Assembly (NCBI GenBank): GCA_023260815.1
Contig: JALQUE010000425.1
Coordinates: forward strand, 1 to 39,256
DNA from: Roseovarius sp.
GTDB lineage: Bacteria > Pseudomonadota > Alphaproteobacteria > Rhodobacterales > Rhodobacteraceae
Length of the DNA stretch: 39,256 bases
Direction of reading: 5' to 3'
Positions within the stretch are counted from its first letter, which is position 1. Each line of letters starts with the position of its first letter. Positions 31,122 to 37,955 of the stretch are shown here, in pieces. Under the pieces are notes generated by a model. The model saw only the letters and a program-made list of their open reading frames with translations, was not told the origin of the DNA and made no database searches. The position numbers and the translations under genes were made by a program.

Positions 31122-31817
31122 ATGGAACCGATCACAGCTCCCGTCCTGCCATCCGCACCGAAGGCGCCTGTCCCTCTGACCCCGGTGGCAAGCCCTGCTT
31201 CCACGGCAACCCCACAACCTGCGCTCAGCGCGGATTTTGAGACGTTCTTGAAAATGTTGACCGCGCAGATGCGCAATCAGGACCCCCTGAACCCAGTCGA
31301 ATCCTCTGATTTCGCGGTGCAACTTGCGACCTTTTCGACGGTGGAACAGCAGGTTCGCACCAATGATCTGCTCGAAACACTGGGCGACCGGATGGGGGCC
31401 ATGGGCATGTCGCAGCTGTCTGGCTGGGTCGGTATGGAGGCGCGCGCAACAGTGCCTGTTCAGTTCGATGGCGCGCCGGTCACCCTCACGCTTGCGCCAG
31501 CGCCTTTTGCCGATGTTGCCCAGATCGTCGCGCGCGATAGCACGGGCACCATCGTGCAGCGCAGTGATGTGGCGGCGCAGGGCGGCACCGTGCAATGGGC
31601 GGGTGTCGGGCCGGATGGCACGCCGCTGCCGTCAGGGCGATATGACCTGTCGGTCGACTCCTTCTCCAACGGCGAAAGCCTTGGGGAAACCCCCGTGCAG
31701 GTGCATGGCCGCATCGTCGAGGCGCGCAACGATTCGGGGGCCATCACCCTTGTCCTTGACGCCGGGCAGGAGGTGGCCGCCGAAAGCATCCTCGGTTTGC
31801 GTCGTCCCGATACCTGA
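31122..31817 (+). CDS. flgD: Flagellar hook cap and scaffold protein FlgD
   Basis: FlgD caps the growing hook and guides FlgE polymerisation. The 231 aa protein has a proline-rich N-terminus and the FlgD signature LSADFETFLKMLTAQMRNQDPLNPVESSDFAVQLATFSTVEQQVRTNDLLETL (about 35-88). C-terminal Tudor/Ig-like beta domains follow, including VQWAGVGPDGTPLPSGRYDLSVDSF. AAAGG lies six bases before the ATG. It ends the flagellar part of the window; the next plus-strand gene begins about 75 bases later and is not flagellar. Confidence 0.96.
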   Translation: MEPITAPVLPSAPKAPVPLTPVASPASTATPQPALSADFETFLKMLTAQMRNQDPLNPVESSDFAVQLATFSTVEQQVRTNDLLETLGDRMGAMGMSQLSGWVGMEARATVPVQFDGAPVTLTLAPAPFADVAQIVARDSTGTIVQRSDVAAQGGTVQWAGVGPDGTPLPSGRYDLSVDSFSNGESLGETPVQVHGRIVEARNDSGAITLVLDAGQEVAAESILGLRRPDT

Positions 31818-31892
31818 CCGCCCCTTGCCCCTGAAGGCGCGCTGCCCTAGCGTCCGGTGTTCCGATGCTCAACTGCGGATGCCGCTTGGCCG

Positions 31893-32774
31893 ATGATATC
31901 CACCCTGACGACACCCCCCGAAGCGCTGACGGCAGAGCTGCTGCATCACTGCGTGCTTGCGCCCGAGGATGACTGGACACCGCTGCCGGATCGTCGGGGC
32001 ATGCGCCTTTGGCGTGTGGATCGCATCGGTGCGCCTTCGGTGACGGTCAAGCTCTATTCCGCCGCAAGACCCGATCCGCTGTTTGCCGATGATCCCGCCC
32101 TTGACGCGGCGATGCTCACGCATCTGGCGAAGCACCGTCTGGCGCCCCGCCTGTTGTTCCAAGGGCCCACGCCGTCAGGCGCCTGTCTTGTGCATGACGA
32201 TGTGCCCGGCGCGCCGCAGCGGCAGGGCGCTTATCTTGTGGCCCGCGCCCTGCACAAGCTGCACGCGATCGCCCGTCCCTCCGGGCTTTGCCCAGCCCCT
32301 GATGGTAGCGCCGCACTGGCTGACCAGACCGTCACGATCCTGTCGGACTGCACATCGCCCGCTGCAACTGCGGCCCGCAACCTTGCACCCCAGGGTCATG
32401 TGCCGCCGTTGCAGCGCCCGGTCTTTCTTCATGGCGATCCGGTGCCCGACGCCATGATCGTAACGGAAACCGGCTTTCGTTGGGCTGGCCTGGGCTGCGC
32501 CGCTTCGGGTGATCCCAGCCACGATCTTGCCCTGTTCCTGTCCCCGGCCATGCATTTGTTGCGCGGGGCAGCGCCTCTTGGCCCTACGGAACGTGCCGCC
32601 TTTCTGGCCAGCTACCCCTGTCAGCAGACCGTTGCGCACTACCGGGCCTTGGCGCCCTGGTATCACTGGCGGATGTTGGCCTATTGCCTCTGGCGGCATG
32701 AGCACGGCGATTCGGCGGCCCGCCATGCCGTGCGCGCCGAAGAATCCGCCCTCAGACAGTCTCAGCGCGTGTGA
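31893..32774 (+). CDS. Phosphotransferase-fold protein with degenerate active site
   Basis: The 293 aa protein has the aminoglycoside/choline kinase fold: a nucleotide-lobe lysine in VTVKLY (about 53), a LTHLAKHRLAPRLLF helix and ALHKLHAI. The catalytic loop is FLHGDPVPDAMIV (HGD at 180-182), followed by GDPSHDLALFL (206-216). In active enzymes the loop reads HGD-x4-N and an Asp lies seven residues before the GDP motif. Here these positions are Ala187 and Gly199, so both metal-binding residues appear lost. It may be a pseudokinase or binding protein. The start is uncertain: the ATG at 31893 is given, but a GTG at 31857 is open and neither has a strong ribosome-binding site. It ends convergently with ubiB. 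Confidence 0.75.
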   Translation: MISTLTTPPEALTAELLHHCVLAPEDDWTPLPDRRGMRLWRVDRIGAPSVTVKLYSAARPDPLFADDPALDAAMLTHLAKHRLAPRLLFQGPTPSGACLVHDDVPGAPQRQGAYLVARALHKLHAIARPSGLCPAPDGSAALADQTVTILSDCTSPAATAARNLAPQGHVPPLQRPVFLHGDPVPDAMIVTETGFRWAGLGCAASGDPSHDLALFLSPAMHLLRGAAPLGPTERAAFLASYPCQQTVAHYRALAPWYHWRMLAYCLWRHEHGDSAARHAVRAEESALRQSQRV

Positions 32775-32827
32775 CCAAGGCGCCGCCGCGCCGATGACGG
32801 GCCTGATCCAGCACCTTGAAACGAATA

Positions 32828-32843
32828 GGCGGCATGTCCCGCC
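32828..32843. terminator. Small hairpin in the convergent phosphotransferase/ubiB gap
   Basis: GGCGG (32828-32832) and CCGCC (32839-32843) flank a 6-base loop, directly next to the ubiB stop. The stem is short and there is no T-run on the plus strand. Confidence 0.3.
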
Positions 32844-32844
32844 G

Positions 32845-34377
32845 TCAGATCAACCAGAACGCAGCAAGACTTGCAGCGATTCCCGTCACGGCACCGCCCG
32901 CCGCCCACAAGGCCGGCACCAGACGGCTGGGGGGCGGCGGCGGCGCGTTGGGCGCCGAGCTTCGGATCAGCGCGTTTTCCACGATCCCCGGTAGGCGCGG
33001 GCCGTAACGCATCAGAACCGCCAGCGTCTTTTGCAGATCCCTTGCCGCCGCGCGCGGTCCGATATTCTTGCGAATGTAATCTTCGACAACCGGGCGGGCG
33101 ACCTGCCATATGTTGATCTGCGGGCTCAGCGACCGGGCGACGCCTTCAACCACGACCATCGTGCGTTGCAGCAAAATCAGCTCGGTTCGGGTTTCCATGC
33201 CGAACCTCTCGGTCACTTCGAACAGGTAACTCAGCAGCTTGCCCATCGAAATCTGGCTGGCATCCATGCCGAAGATCGGCTCGCCCACAGCACGCAGCGC
33301 CCGTGCAAAAGCATCCACATCCCGGTCCGCAGGCACATACCCGGCTTCGAAATGCACCTCGGCCACCCGGCGATAATCCCGCCTGATGAAACCATACAGG
33401 ATCTCGGCATAGACCTTGCGGGTATATTCGTCGATATGGCCCATGATCCCGAAATCATAGGCAAGAATATCCCCCGAGGGCGCCACCTTGAGGTTGCCCT
33501 GATGCATGTCGGCGTGAAAATACCCATCTCGCAGCGCATGGCTCAGGAACAGTTGCAGCACGCGTTCGCCAAGCTCTTCGCGGTTATGTCCTGCCGCATC
33601 CAGCGCCGCATTGTCGCCCAGGGGCAGGCCGTCGGCCCAAGTCATCGTCATGACGCGGCGGCCCGACAGTGGCCATTTGATCGCCGGCAGGTCAAATCCC
33701 GCATCATTGGACGTGTTGGCTGCGAATTCACCCGCTGAGGCCGCTTCCAGCCGCAAATCCAGTTCACCCATGACCACGCCTTCGAAATGCGCGATCACGT
33801 CGGTTGGCCGCAAGCGCCGCGATCCGGGCGACAGAAATTCGATCGTGCGCGCGGCGAAATAGAACGCGTCGATATCGCGGCGGAACGCCCGTTCGATCCC
33901 TGGGCGCAACACCTTGACCGCCACCACCTCGCCCGTGCCGCGCAGTTCGGCGCGGTGGACCTGCGCAATCGACGCCGCGGCCACCGGCTCGCTGAAATTG
34001 TCGAACACCGTCTCTACGGGCTGGCCCAGTTGTTCGGCCACCTGCCGTTTGGCCTCGGTCACCGAAAACGGCGGCAGCTTGTCCTGCAACACGCGCAATT
34101 GCGTCGCCAATTCGTCGCCCACCAGATCGGGACGCGTCGACAGGATCTGGCCAAACTTGATATAGGCCGGTCCAAGGGCGGTCAGCGCCCGTGTCGCCGG
34201 TGGCACGGACGGATCACCGCGATAGCCCAACCACTGAAACGGCCAGGCCAGCACCCGCATCGTCACCCGCACCAGCGGCGGGGCGTCGAACGCATCCATG
34301 ACCTTGGCCATCGCGCCCGTGCGCTCCAGTGTGGCGCCGGTCACGATCAGCCGCAGGATATTGTGCGGACCTCTCAT
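32845..34377 (-). CDS. ubiB: Ubiquinone biosynthesis protein UbiB
   Basis: UbiB is an atypical kinase-like ATPase at the inner membrane that supports the ubiquinone hydroxylation steps. The 510 aa protein has the family KxGQ motif (ALGPAYIKFGQILSTRPDLV, Lys at about 74), SEPVAAASIAQVHRAEL with the alanine-rich loop, VAVKVLRPGIE, the FHADMHQGNL catalytic loop and YDFGIMGHID. The C-terminus has a proline run and a membrane segment (about 488-509). It directly follows ubiE without a gap, so the two are probably one operon. Confidence 0.96.
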   Translation of the reverse strand: MRGPHNILRLIVTGATLERTGAMAKVMDAFDAPPLVRVTMRVLAWPFQWLGYRGDPSVPPATRALTALGPAYIKFGQILSTRPDLVGDELATQLRVLQDKLPPFSVTEAKRQVAEQLGQPVETVFDNFSEPVAAASIAQVHRAELRGTGEVVAVKVLRPGIERAFRRDIDAFYFAARTIEFLSPGSRRLRPTDVIAHFEGVVMGELDLRLEAASAGEFAANTSNDAGFDLPAIKWPLSGRRVMTMTWADGLPLGDNAALDAAGHNREELGERVLQLFLSHALRDGYFHADMHQGNLKVAPSGDILAYDFGIMGHIDEYTRKVYAEILYGFIRRDYRRVAEVHFEAGYVPADRDVDAFARALRAVGEPIFGMDASQISMGKLLSYLFEVTERFGMETRTELILLQRTMVVVEGVARSLSPQINIWQVARPVVEDYIRKNIGPRAAARDLQKTLAVLMRYGPRLPGIVENALIRSSAPNAPPPPPSRLVPALWAAGGAVTGIAASLAAFWLI

Positions 34378-35121
34378 TCAGATCTTCCAGCCGGAATGCA
34401 GACAGGCGACGCCAAGGCTCAGGTTGCGATATTTCGCGTTTTCAAACCCTGCCGCCCGGACCATCTCGAGAAAGGTCTCCTGATCCGGAAACTTGCGAAT
34501 CGACTCGACCAGATACTGATAGCTGTCCCTGTCCCCGGCGATCATCTGCCCCATGCGCGGGATGATGTTGAAGGAATACAGGTCATAGGCCCATTGCATC
34601 AGGTCGTTGGGAATCTGGCTGAACTCCAGCACCATCAGCCGTCCGCCGGGTTTGAGAACGCGAAACGCTTCGTTCAGCGCCTCTTGCGGGCGGGTGACGT
34701 TCCGGATGCCAAAGCTGATCGTGTACACGTCAAAGCTGTTGTCCTCGAAGGGCAGGGCCATCGCATCGCCCACGATCCAATCCAGCCTGTCCTCCATCTG
34801 CGCGGCTTCTGCCCGTTTGCGGCCTTCCACCAGCATCGGTTCGGTCAGGTCCAGAACCGTGGCATGGCCCGACCCCGCACGCTTGAGAAACCGAAAGCTG
34901 ATATCGCCGGTGCCGCCCGCCACATCCAGCAGCCTCTGGCCGGGACGCGGCGCCAGCCAGTCCATCATCGCATCCTTCCAGATGCGGTGGATGCCAAAGG
35001 ACATCGCATCGTTCATCACATCGTATTTCGACGCGACCGAGCCGAAAACGCCCCGCACGCGGCCCGCCTTCTCGCTTTCGGGCACATCCTCGAATCCGAA
35101 ATGGGTGGTTTTCTCGTTCAT
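34378..35121 (-). CDS. ubiE: Ubiquinone/menaquinone methyltransferase UbiE
   Basis: UbiE is the SAM-dependent C-methyltransferase of ubiquinone synthesis. The 247 aa protein starts MNEKTTHFGFEDVPESEKAGRVRGVFGSVASKYDVMNDAMSFGIHRIWKDAMM. It has the SAM motif LLDVAGGTGDISF and VLDLTEPML, GDAMALPFEDNSFDVYTISFGIRNV and FRVLKPGGRLMVLEFS, all family signatures. A GTG at 35154 gives 11 extra residues, but its AAGG is too close; the ATG at 35121 fits the family length (E. coli 251 aa), although its ribosome-binding site is weak. It is divergent from mutM. Confidence 0.95.
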   Translation of the reverse strand: MNEKTTHFGFEDVPESEKAGRVRGVFGSVASKYDVMNDAMSFGIHRIWKDAMMDWLAPRPGQRLLDVAGGTGDISFRFLKRAGSGHATVLDLTEPMLVEGRKRAEAAQMEDRLDWIVGDAMALPFEDNSFDVYTISFGIRNVTRPQEALNEAFRVLKPGGRLMVLEFSQIPNDLMQWAYDLYSFNIIPRMGQMIAGDRDSYQYLVESIRKFPDQETFLEMVRAAGFENAKYRNLSLGVACLHSGWKI

Positions 35122-35183
35122 TCTCGTGTCCGGGCCTTGCCGTTCATTCGTCACGACCTTCTTATAGGGCGCCCGGGGGTGGA

Positions 35184-35189
35184 TACAAT
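35184..35189 (+). promoter_or_regulatory. Candidate -10 element for mutM
   Basis: TACAAT lies 27 bases before the mutM ATG in the gap between the divergent ubiE and mutM genes. I see no convincing -35 hexamer at 16-18 bases upstream, so the promoter is tentative. Confidence 0.35.
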
Positions 35190-35216
35190 GCGCCCCTTTC
35201 GCAGAAGGTCCATACC

Positions 35217-36068
35217 ATGCCTGAATTGCCCGAGGTCGAGACAGTCCGCCGCGGCCTTGCCCCCGTGATGGAGGGCGCCGTGATCGCCCGCGCCGATGTG
35301 AATCGCCCCGATCTGCGCTGGCCGCTGCCCGTCGATATGGCCACCCGCCTGACCGGAAAGACCGTTCTGTCGCTGCGCCGGCGGTCGAAATACATCCTCG
35401 CCGATCTCTCCTCGGGGGAAACGCTGCTCATTCATCTGGGCATGTCGGGCCGGATGACCGTTTCGGGCGATCCTCTGGGCGCGTTCCACCATGAACACCC
35501 TGCACCCGCGAAACACGATCACGTCGTCTTTCACATGGACAATGGCGCGCGCGTCACCTTCAACGATCCGCGTCGCTTCGGCGCGATGGATCTGATCGCC
35601 ACGCCCACCGCCGATAGCCACCCCTTGCTGGCCAAAATCGGGCCGGAACCCTTGGGGAACCAGTTCGATGAACGCTACCTCGCCGAGGCCCTTTCAGGAC
35701 GCAACACACCCATCAAATCCGCCCTTCTGGATCAGCGAATCGTCGCGGGTCTTGGCAATATCTACGTCTGCGAGGCGCTCTATCGGGCGCGTGTTTCCCC
35801 GAAACGCCGGGCGCGCAATCTGTCGCGGGCGCGCGCCGAAGCGCTGGTTCCGATCATCCGCGACGTGCTCCGCGACGCGATCGAGGCGGGCGGCTCTTCG
35901 CTGCGCGATTACCGGCAGGCGGATGGCGAACTTGGTTATTTTCAACACAGTTTCGACGTCTACGACCGCGAGGGCGACCCCTGCCGCACCGAAGGTTGTC
36001 GCGGCACCATCACCCGCATCGTGCAATCGGGGCGATCCAGCTTCTATTGCACATTATGCCAAAGATGA
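35217..36068 (+). CDS. mutM: Formamidopyrimidine-DNA glycosylase MutM (Fpg)
   Basis: MutM removes oxidised purines such as 8-oxoguanine and nicks the abasic site. The 283 aa protein starts MPELPEVETVRRGL, with the catalytic Pro2 and Glu3. It has the conserved Lys loop RRRSKYILADL, HLGMSGRM, FNDPRRFGAMDL, ALLDQRIVAGLGNIYVCEALYRARVSP, and a C-terminal zinc finger (CRTEGCRGTITRIVQSGRSSFYCTLCQR). The spacing in the first cysteine pair is four residues rather than the common two. GAAGG precedes the ATG. Fpg is distinguished from endonuclease VIII by the PELPEVET start and the Lys loop. Confidence 0.96.
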   Translation: MPELPEVETVRRGLAPVMEGAVIARADVNRPDLRWPLPVDMATRLTGKTVLSLRRRSKYILADLSSGETLLIHLGMSGRMTVSGDPLGAFHHEHPAPAKHDHVVFHMDNGARVTFNDPRRFGAMDLIATPTADSHPLLAKIGPEPLGNQFDERYLAEALSGRNTPIKSALLDQRIVAGLGNIYVCEALYRARVSPKRRARNLSRARAEALVPIIRDVLRDAIEAGGSSLRDYRQADGELGYFQHSFDVYDREGDPCRTEGCRGTITRIVQSGRSSFYCTLCQR

Positions 36069-36133
36069 GGTTGATCCACGCGCGATCAGTGGTAAGGAAT
36101 CCGTCCTGACAGAAACAAGCGAAAGCAGATTTC

Positions 36134-36910
36134 ATGGCCTATGAGACGATCATCGTCGAAATAGAAGACCACGTCGCCCTCATCAAACTCAACCGCCCTG
36201 ACGCCCTGAACGCGCTGAATGCCCAGCTCATGACCGAGCTTTGCACGGCCCTGAAGGACGCACAGGCGAATGACAAGGTGCGCTGCATCATCCTCACCGG
36301 CTCCGACAAGGCATTCGCCGCGGGCGCCGATATCAAGATGATGAGCGAAAAAGGCTTCGTCGATGTGTTTTCCGAAGACCTGTTCGGTCCGGAAAGCGAT
36401 GCGATCATGCGCGTGCGCAAACCCATTATCGCCGCCGTTTCGGGCTACGCGCTCGGGGGCGGCTGTGAACTGGCGATGATGTGCGATTTCATCATTGCCT
36501 CCGACACTGCCAAATTCGGCCAGCCCGAGATAAATCTCGGCGTCATGGCGGGCCTTGGCGGAAGCCAGCGCCTGACCCGCTTCATCGGCAAATCCAAGGC
36601 GATGGACATGAACCTGACGGGCCGGTTCATGGATGCCGAAGAGGCCGAGCGTTCGGGGCTGGTCAGCCGCGTCGTGCCGGTCAAGAAGCTGATGGACGAA
36701 GCCCGCAGCGCCGCCGACAAGATTGCCGAGAAATCCATGATCACCGTCATGGCGGTCAAGGAATCGGTGAATCGCTCCTATGAAACGACCCTGCGTGAAG
36801 GGCTGTTGTTCGAACGCCGCGTCTTTCACTCGCTCTTCGCGACTGAAGATCAGGCCGAAGGCATGGCCGCGTTCGTCGAAAAGCGCGAGCCGCAGTTCCG
36901 CGACAAGTGA
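36134..36910 (+). CDS. Enoyl-CoA hydratase (crotonase family)
   Basis: Enoyl-CoA hydratases add water to trans-2-enoyl-CoA in beta-oxidation. The 258 aa protein has the crotonase signatures: LNRPDALNALNAQLM, the oxyanion loop AFAAGADIKMM (about 61-70), YALGGGCELAMMCDFIIA with Glu112, and FGQPEINLGVMAGLGGSQRL with Glu132. The two catalytic glutamates are 20 residues apart, as in rat crotonase, so the enzyme should be active. The exact substrate is unknown. It follows mutM after 65 bases and is followed by a strong stem-loop. Confidence 0.93.
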   Translation: MAYETIIVEIEDHVALIKLNRPDALNALNAQLMTELCTALKDAQANDKVRCIILTGSDKAFAAGADIKMMSEKGFVDVFSEDLFGPESDAIMRVRKPIIAAVSGYALGGGCELAMMCDFIIASDTAKFGQPEINLGVMAGLGGSQRLTRFIGKSKAMDMNLTGRFMDAEEAERSGLVSRVVPVKKLMDEARSAADKIAEKSMITVMAVKESVNRSYETTLREGLLFERRVFHSLFATEDQAEGMAAFVEKREPQFRDK

Positions 36911-36918
36911 CATCAGCC

Positions 36919-36946
36919 GGGCAAGGCCGTTCAAACGGCCTTGCCC
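36919..36946 (+). terminator. Strong stem-loop after the enoyl-CoA hydratase gene
   Basis: GGGCAAGGCCGT (36919-36930) and ACGGCCTTGCCC (36935-36946) form a perfect 12-base stem with a TCAA loop, eight bases after the stop. There is no T-run, but a stem this long is likely to end or protect the mRNA. Confidence 0.65.
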
Positions 36947-36958
36947 CGACGCCCGATC

Positions 36959-37047
36959 GTGGTCCTGACCTTTGACGCCGGGACCACGCGGTTTTCAAAC
37001 CGCGTCTCCACCGCGCAGCTTTCAAGCCGCCCCCGGTTTCAAACAGC
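36959..37047. repeat. Nested inverted repeats and 11-base direct repeats before rpsT
   Basis: GTGGTC (36959-36964) pairs with GACCAC (36982-36987), and ACGCGGTTT (36986-36994) pairs with AAACCGCGT (36997-37005). Three similar 11-mers TTTCAAACCGC, TTTCAAGCCGC and TTTCAAACAGC start at 36993, 37020 and 37037; a fourth, weaker copy lies in the upstream stem-loop at 36929. No gene is seen in 36911-37214. Confidence 0.55.
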
Positions 37048-37065
37048 ACCCAGTCAATTTCGGCT

Positions 37066-37093
37066 TTGCAATCTTCGCGAACTTGGCTATAGG
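37066..37093 (+). promoter_or_regulatory. Candidate rpsT promoter
   Basis: TTGCAA (37066-37071) and TATAGG (37088-37093) are separated by 16 bases, a fair sigma70-type pair. It would give a leader of about 115 bases before rpsT; a second TATAGA at 37177-37182 has no good -35 partner. Confidence 0.4.
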
Positions 37094-37214
37094 CCTCCGT
37101 CATACATGCGCGTGCGGCCCGCTCTGGCCAGAATCACCTCCGGTCGATACATCGTCCGTTCGGGTTGCCTCCGCGCTATAGAGACACCAAAACCTGACAG
37201 AGGTCCGATTCAAA

Positions 37215-37478
37215 ATGGCAAATACGCCCCAGTCCAAAAAACGCGCCCGCCAGAGCGAGCGTCGCCTGAACGTCAACAAGGCACGCCGTTCGCGCATCCG
37301 CACCTACCTCCGCAAAGTCGAAGAAGCGATCGCTGCCGGCGACAAGGACGCGGCACAGGCCGCGCTTCGCGCAGCCCAGCCCGAACTGATGCGCGGCGTG
37401 ACCAAAGGCGTCTTCCACAAGAACACTGCATCGCGCAAGATGTCGCGTCTTTCGTCGCGTGTGAAGTCGCTCGGCTAA
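37215..37478 (+). CDS. rpsT: 30S ribosomal protein S20
   Basis: S20 binds 16S rRNA early in small-subunit assembly. The 87 aa, strongly basic protein has the S20 pattern: MANTPQSKKRARQSERRLNVNKARRSRIRTYLRKVEEAI, then AALRAAQPELMRGVTKGVFHKNTASRKMSRLSSRVKSL. Length is standard. It is a single-gene unit with its own candidate promoter and a clear terminator, and it sits between the enoyl-CoA hydratase gene and dnaA. Confidence 0.98.
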   Translation: MANTPQSKKRARQSERRLNVNKARRSRIRTYLRKVEEAIAAGDKDAAQAALRAAQPELMRGVTKGVFHKNTASRKMSRLSSRVKSLG

Positions 37479-37517
37479 GGCGCTACGCGCCAAATCCCTA
37501 AAGCATTGATACAAAAG

Positions 37518-37542
37518 GCGCCGGCTTGTCCGGCGCTTTTTT
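37518..37542 (+). terminator. Rho-independent terminator of rpsT
   Basis: GCGCCGG (37518-37524) and CCGGCGC (37530-37536) form a perfect 7-base stem with a CTTGT loop, followed by six T (37537-37542) and preceded by an A-run. Confidence 0.93.
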
Positions 37543-37955
37543 GCGTTTGTGGCTTTCCTGATCGGGCCTGAGATTCTTTTCGCCCAAACCTTCTGTCAAG
37601 CGCGAAGTTCAGTTGCCGCCGCGCCTCCGGAGTTGGTAGTTTCGATGAGCGATTCAAGCTTGGGGGGACAAGCGGCGCAGCAGTGCGACGACAACGGGGT
37701 TTGTCGTCTGTATCAGGGTATTTTTTATCTGCGCCACGTCTGACAAGTTCGGTGCGCAACACATTCTGAAAGCGTGGTATCGGGACGTCCCGCGCGATCA
37801 GATTTGTTGCGTCTATTTGGATATCAAGGTCCGGTCGGGGCCATTCGCCTGCTGCAGCGATGCAGCGGACAAGAATGGTTTGTTCCGGATTTCCCCTCGG
37901 GTCGCGAGCCGCAACTGGCGAAGAACAAATGACGCGATGTCGAGACGGGGGAAGA
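37543..37955 (+). other. dnaA upstream region without a supported gene
   Basis: These 413 bases separate the rpsT terminator from dnaA. Short open frames exist (64 aa at 37549-37743, 72 aa from 37817) but lack family features or good ribosome-binding sites. I see a promoter candidate and one small inverted repeat, GCTGCA-GCGA-TGCAGC at 37851-37866. No exact DnaA box (TTATCCACA) was found, so I cannot call an origin here. Confidence 0.6.
37701..37730 (+). promoter_or_regulatory. Candidate dnaA promoter
   Basis: TTGTCG (37701-37706) and TTATCT (37725-37730) are separated by 18 bases (TTTATC at 17). The match is moderate and would give a leader of about 215 bases. Confidence 0.3.

Noticed and set aside
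33787..35268. 493-codon open frame on the plus strand opposite ubiB and ubiE
   Set aside because: It mirrors two well-conserved genes on the other strand, as is common in GC-rich DNA, and its product has no recognisable domain.
37549..37743. 64-codon open frame between rpsT and dnaA
   Set aside because: It has no clear ribosome-binding site or domain and overlaps the promoter candidate; treated as non-coding.
37543..37955. Replication origin upstream of dnaA
   Set aside because: No DnaA-box cluster and no long AT-rich stretch are visible; dnaA is often not next to the origin in alphaproteobacteria.
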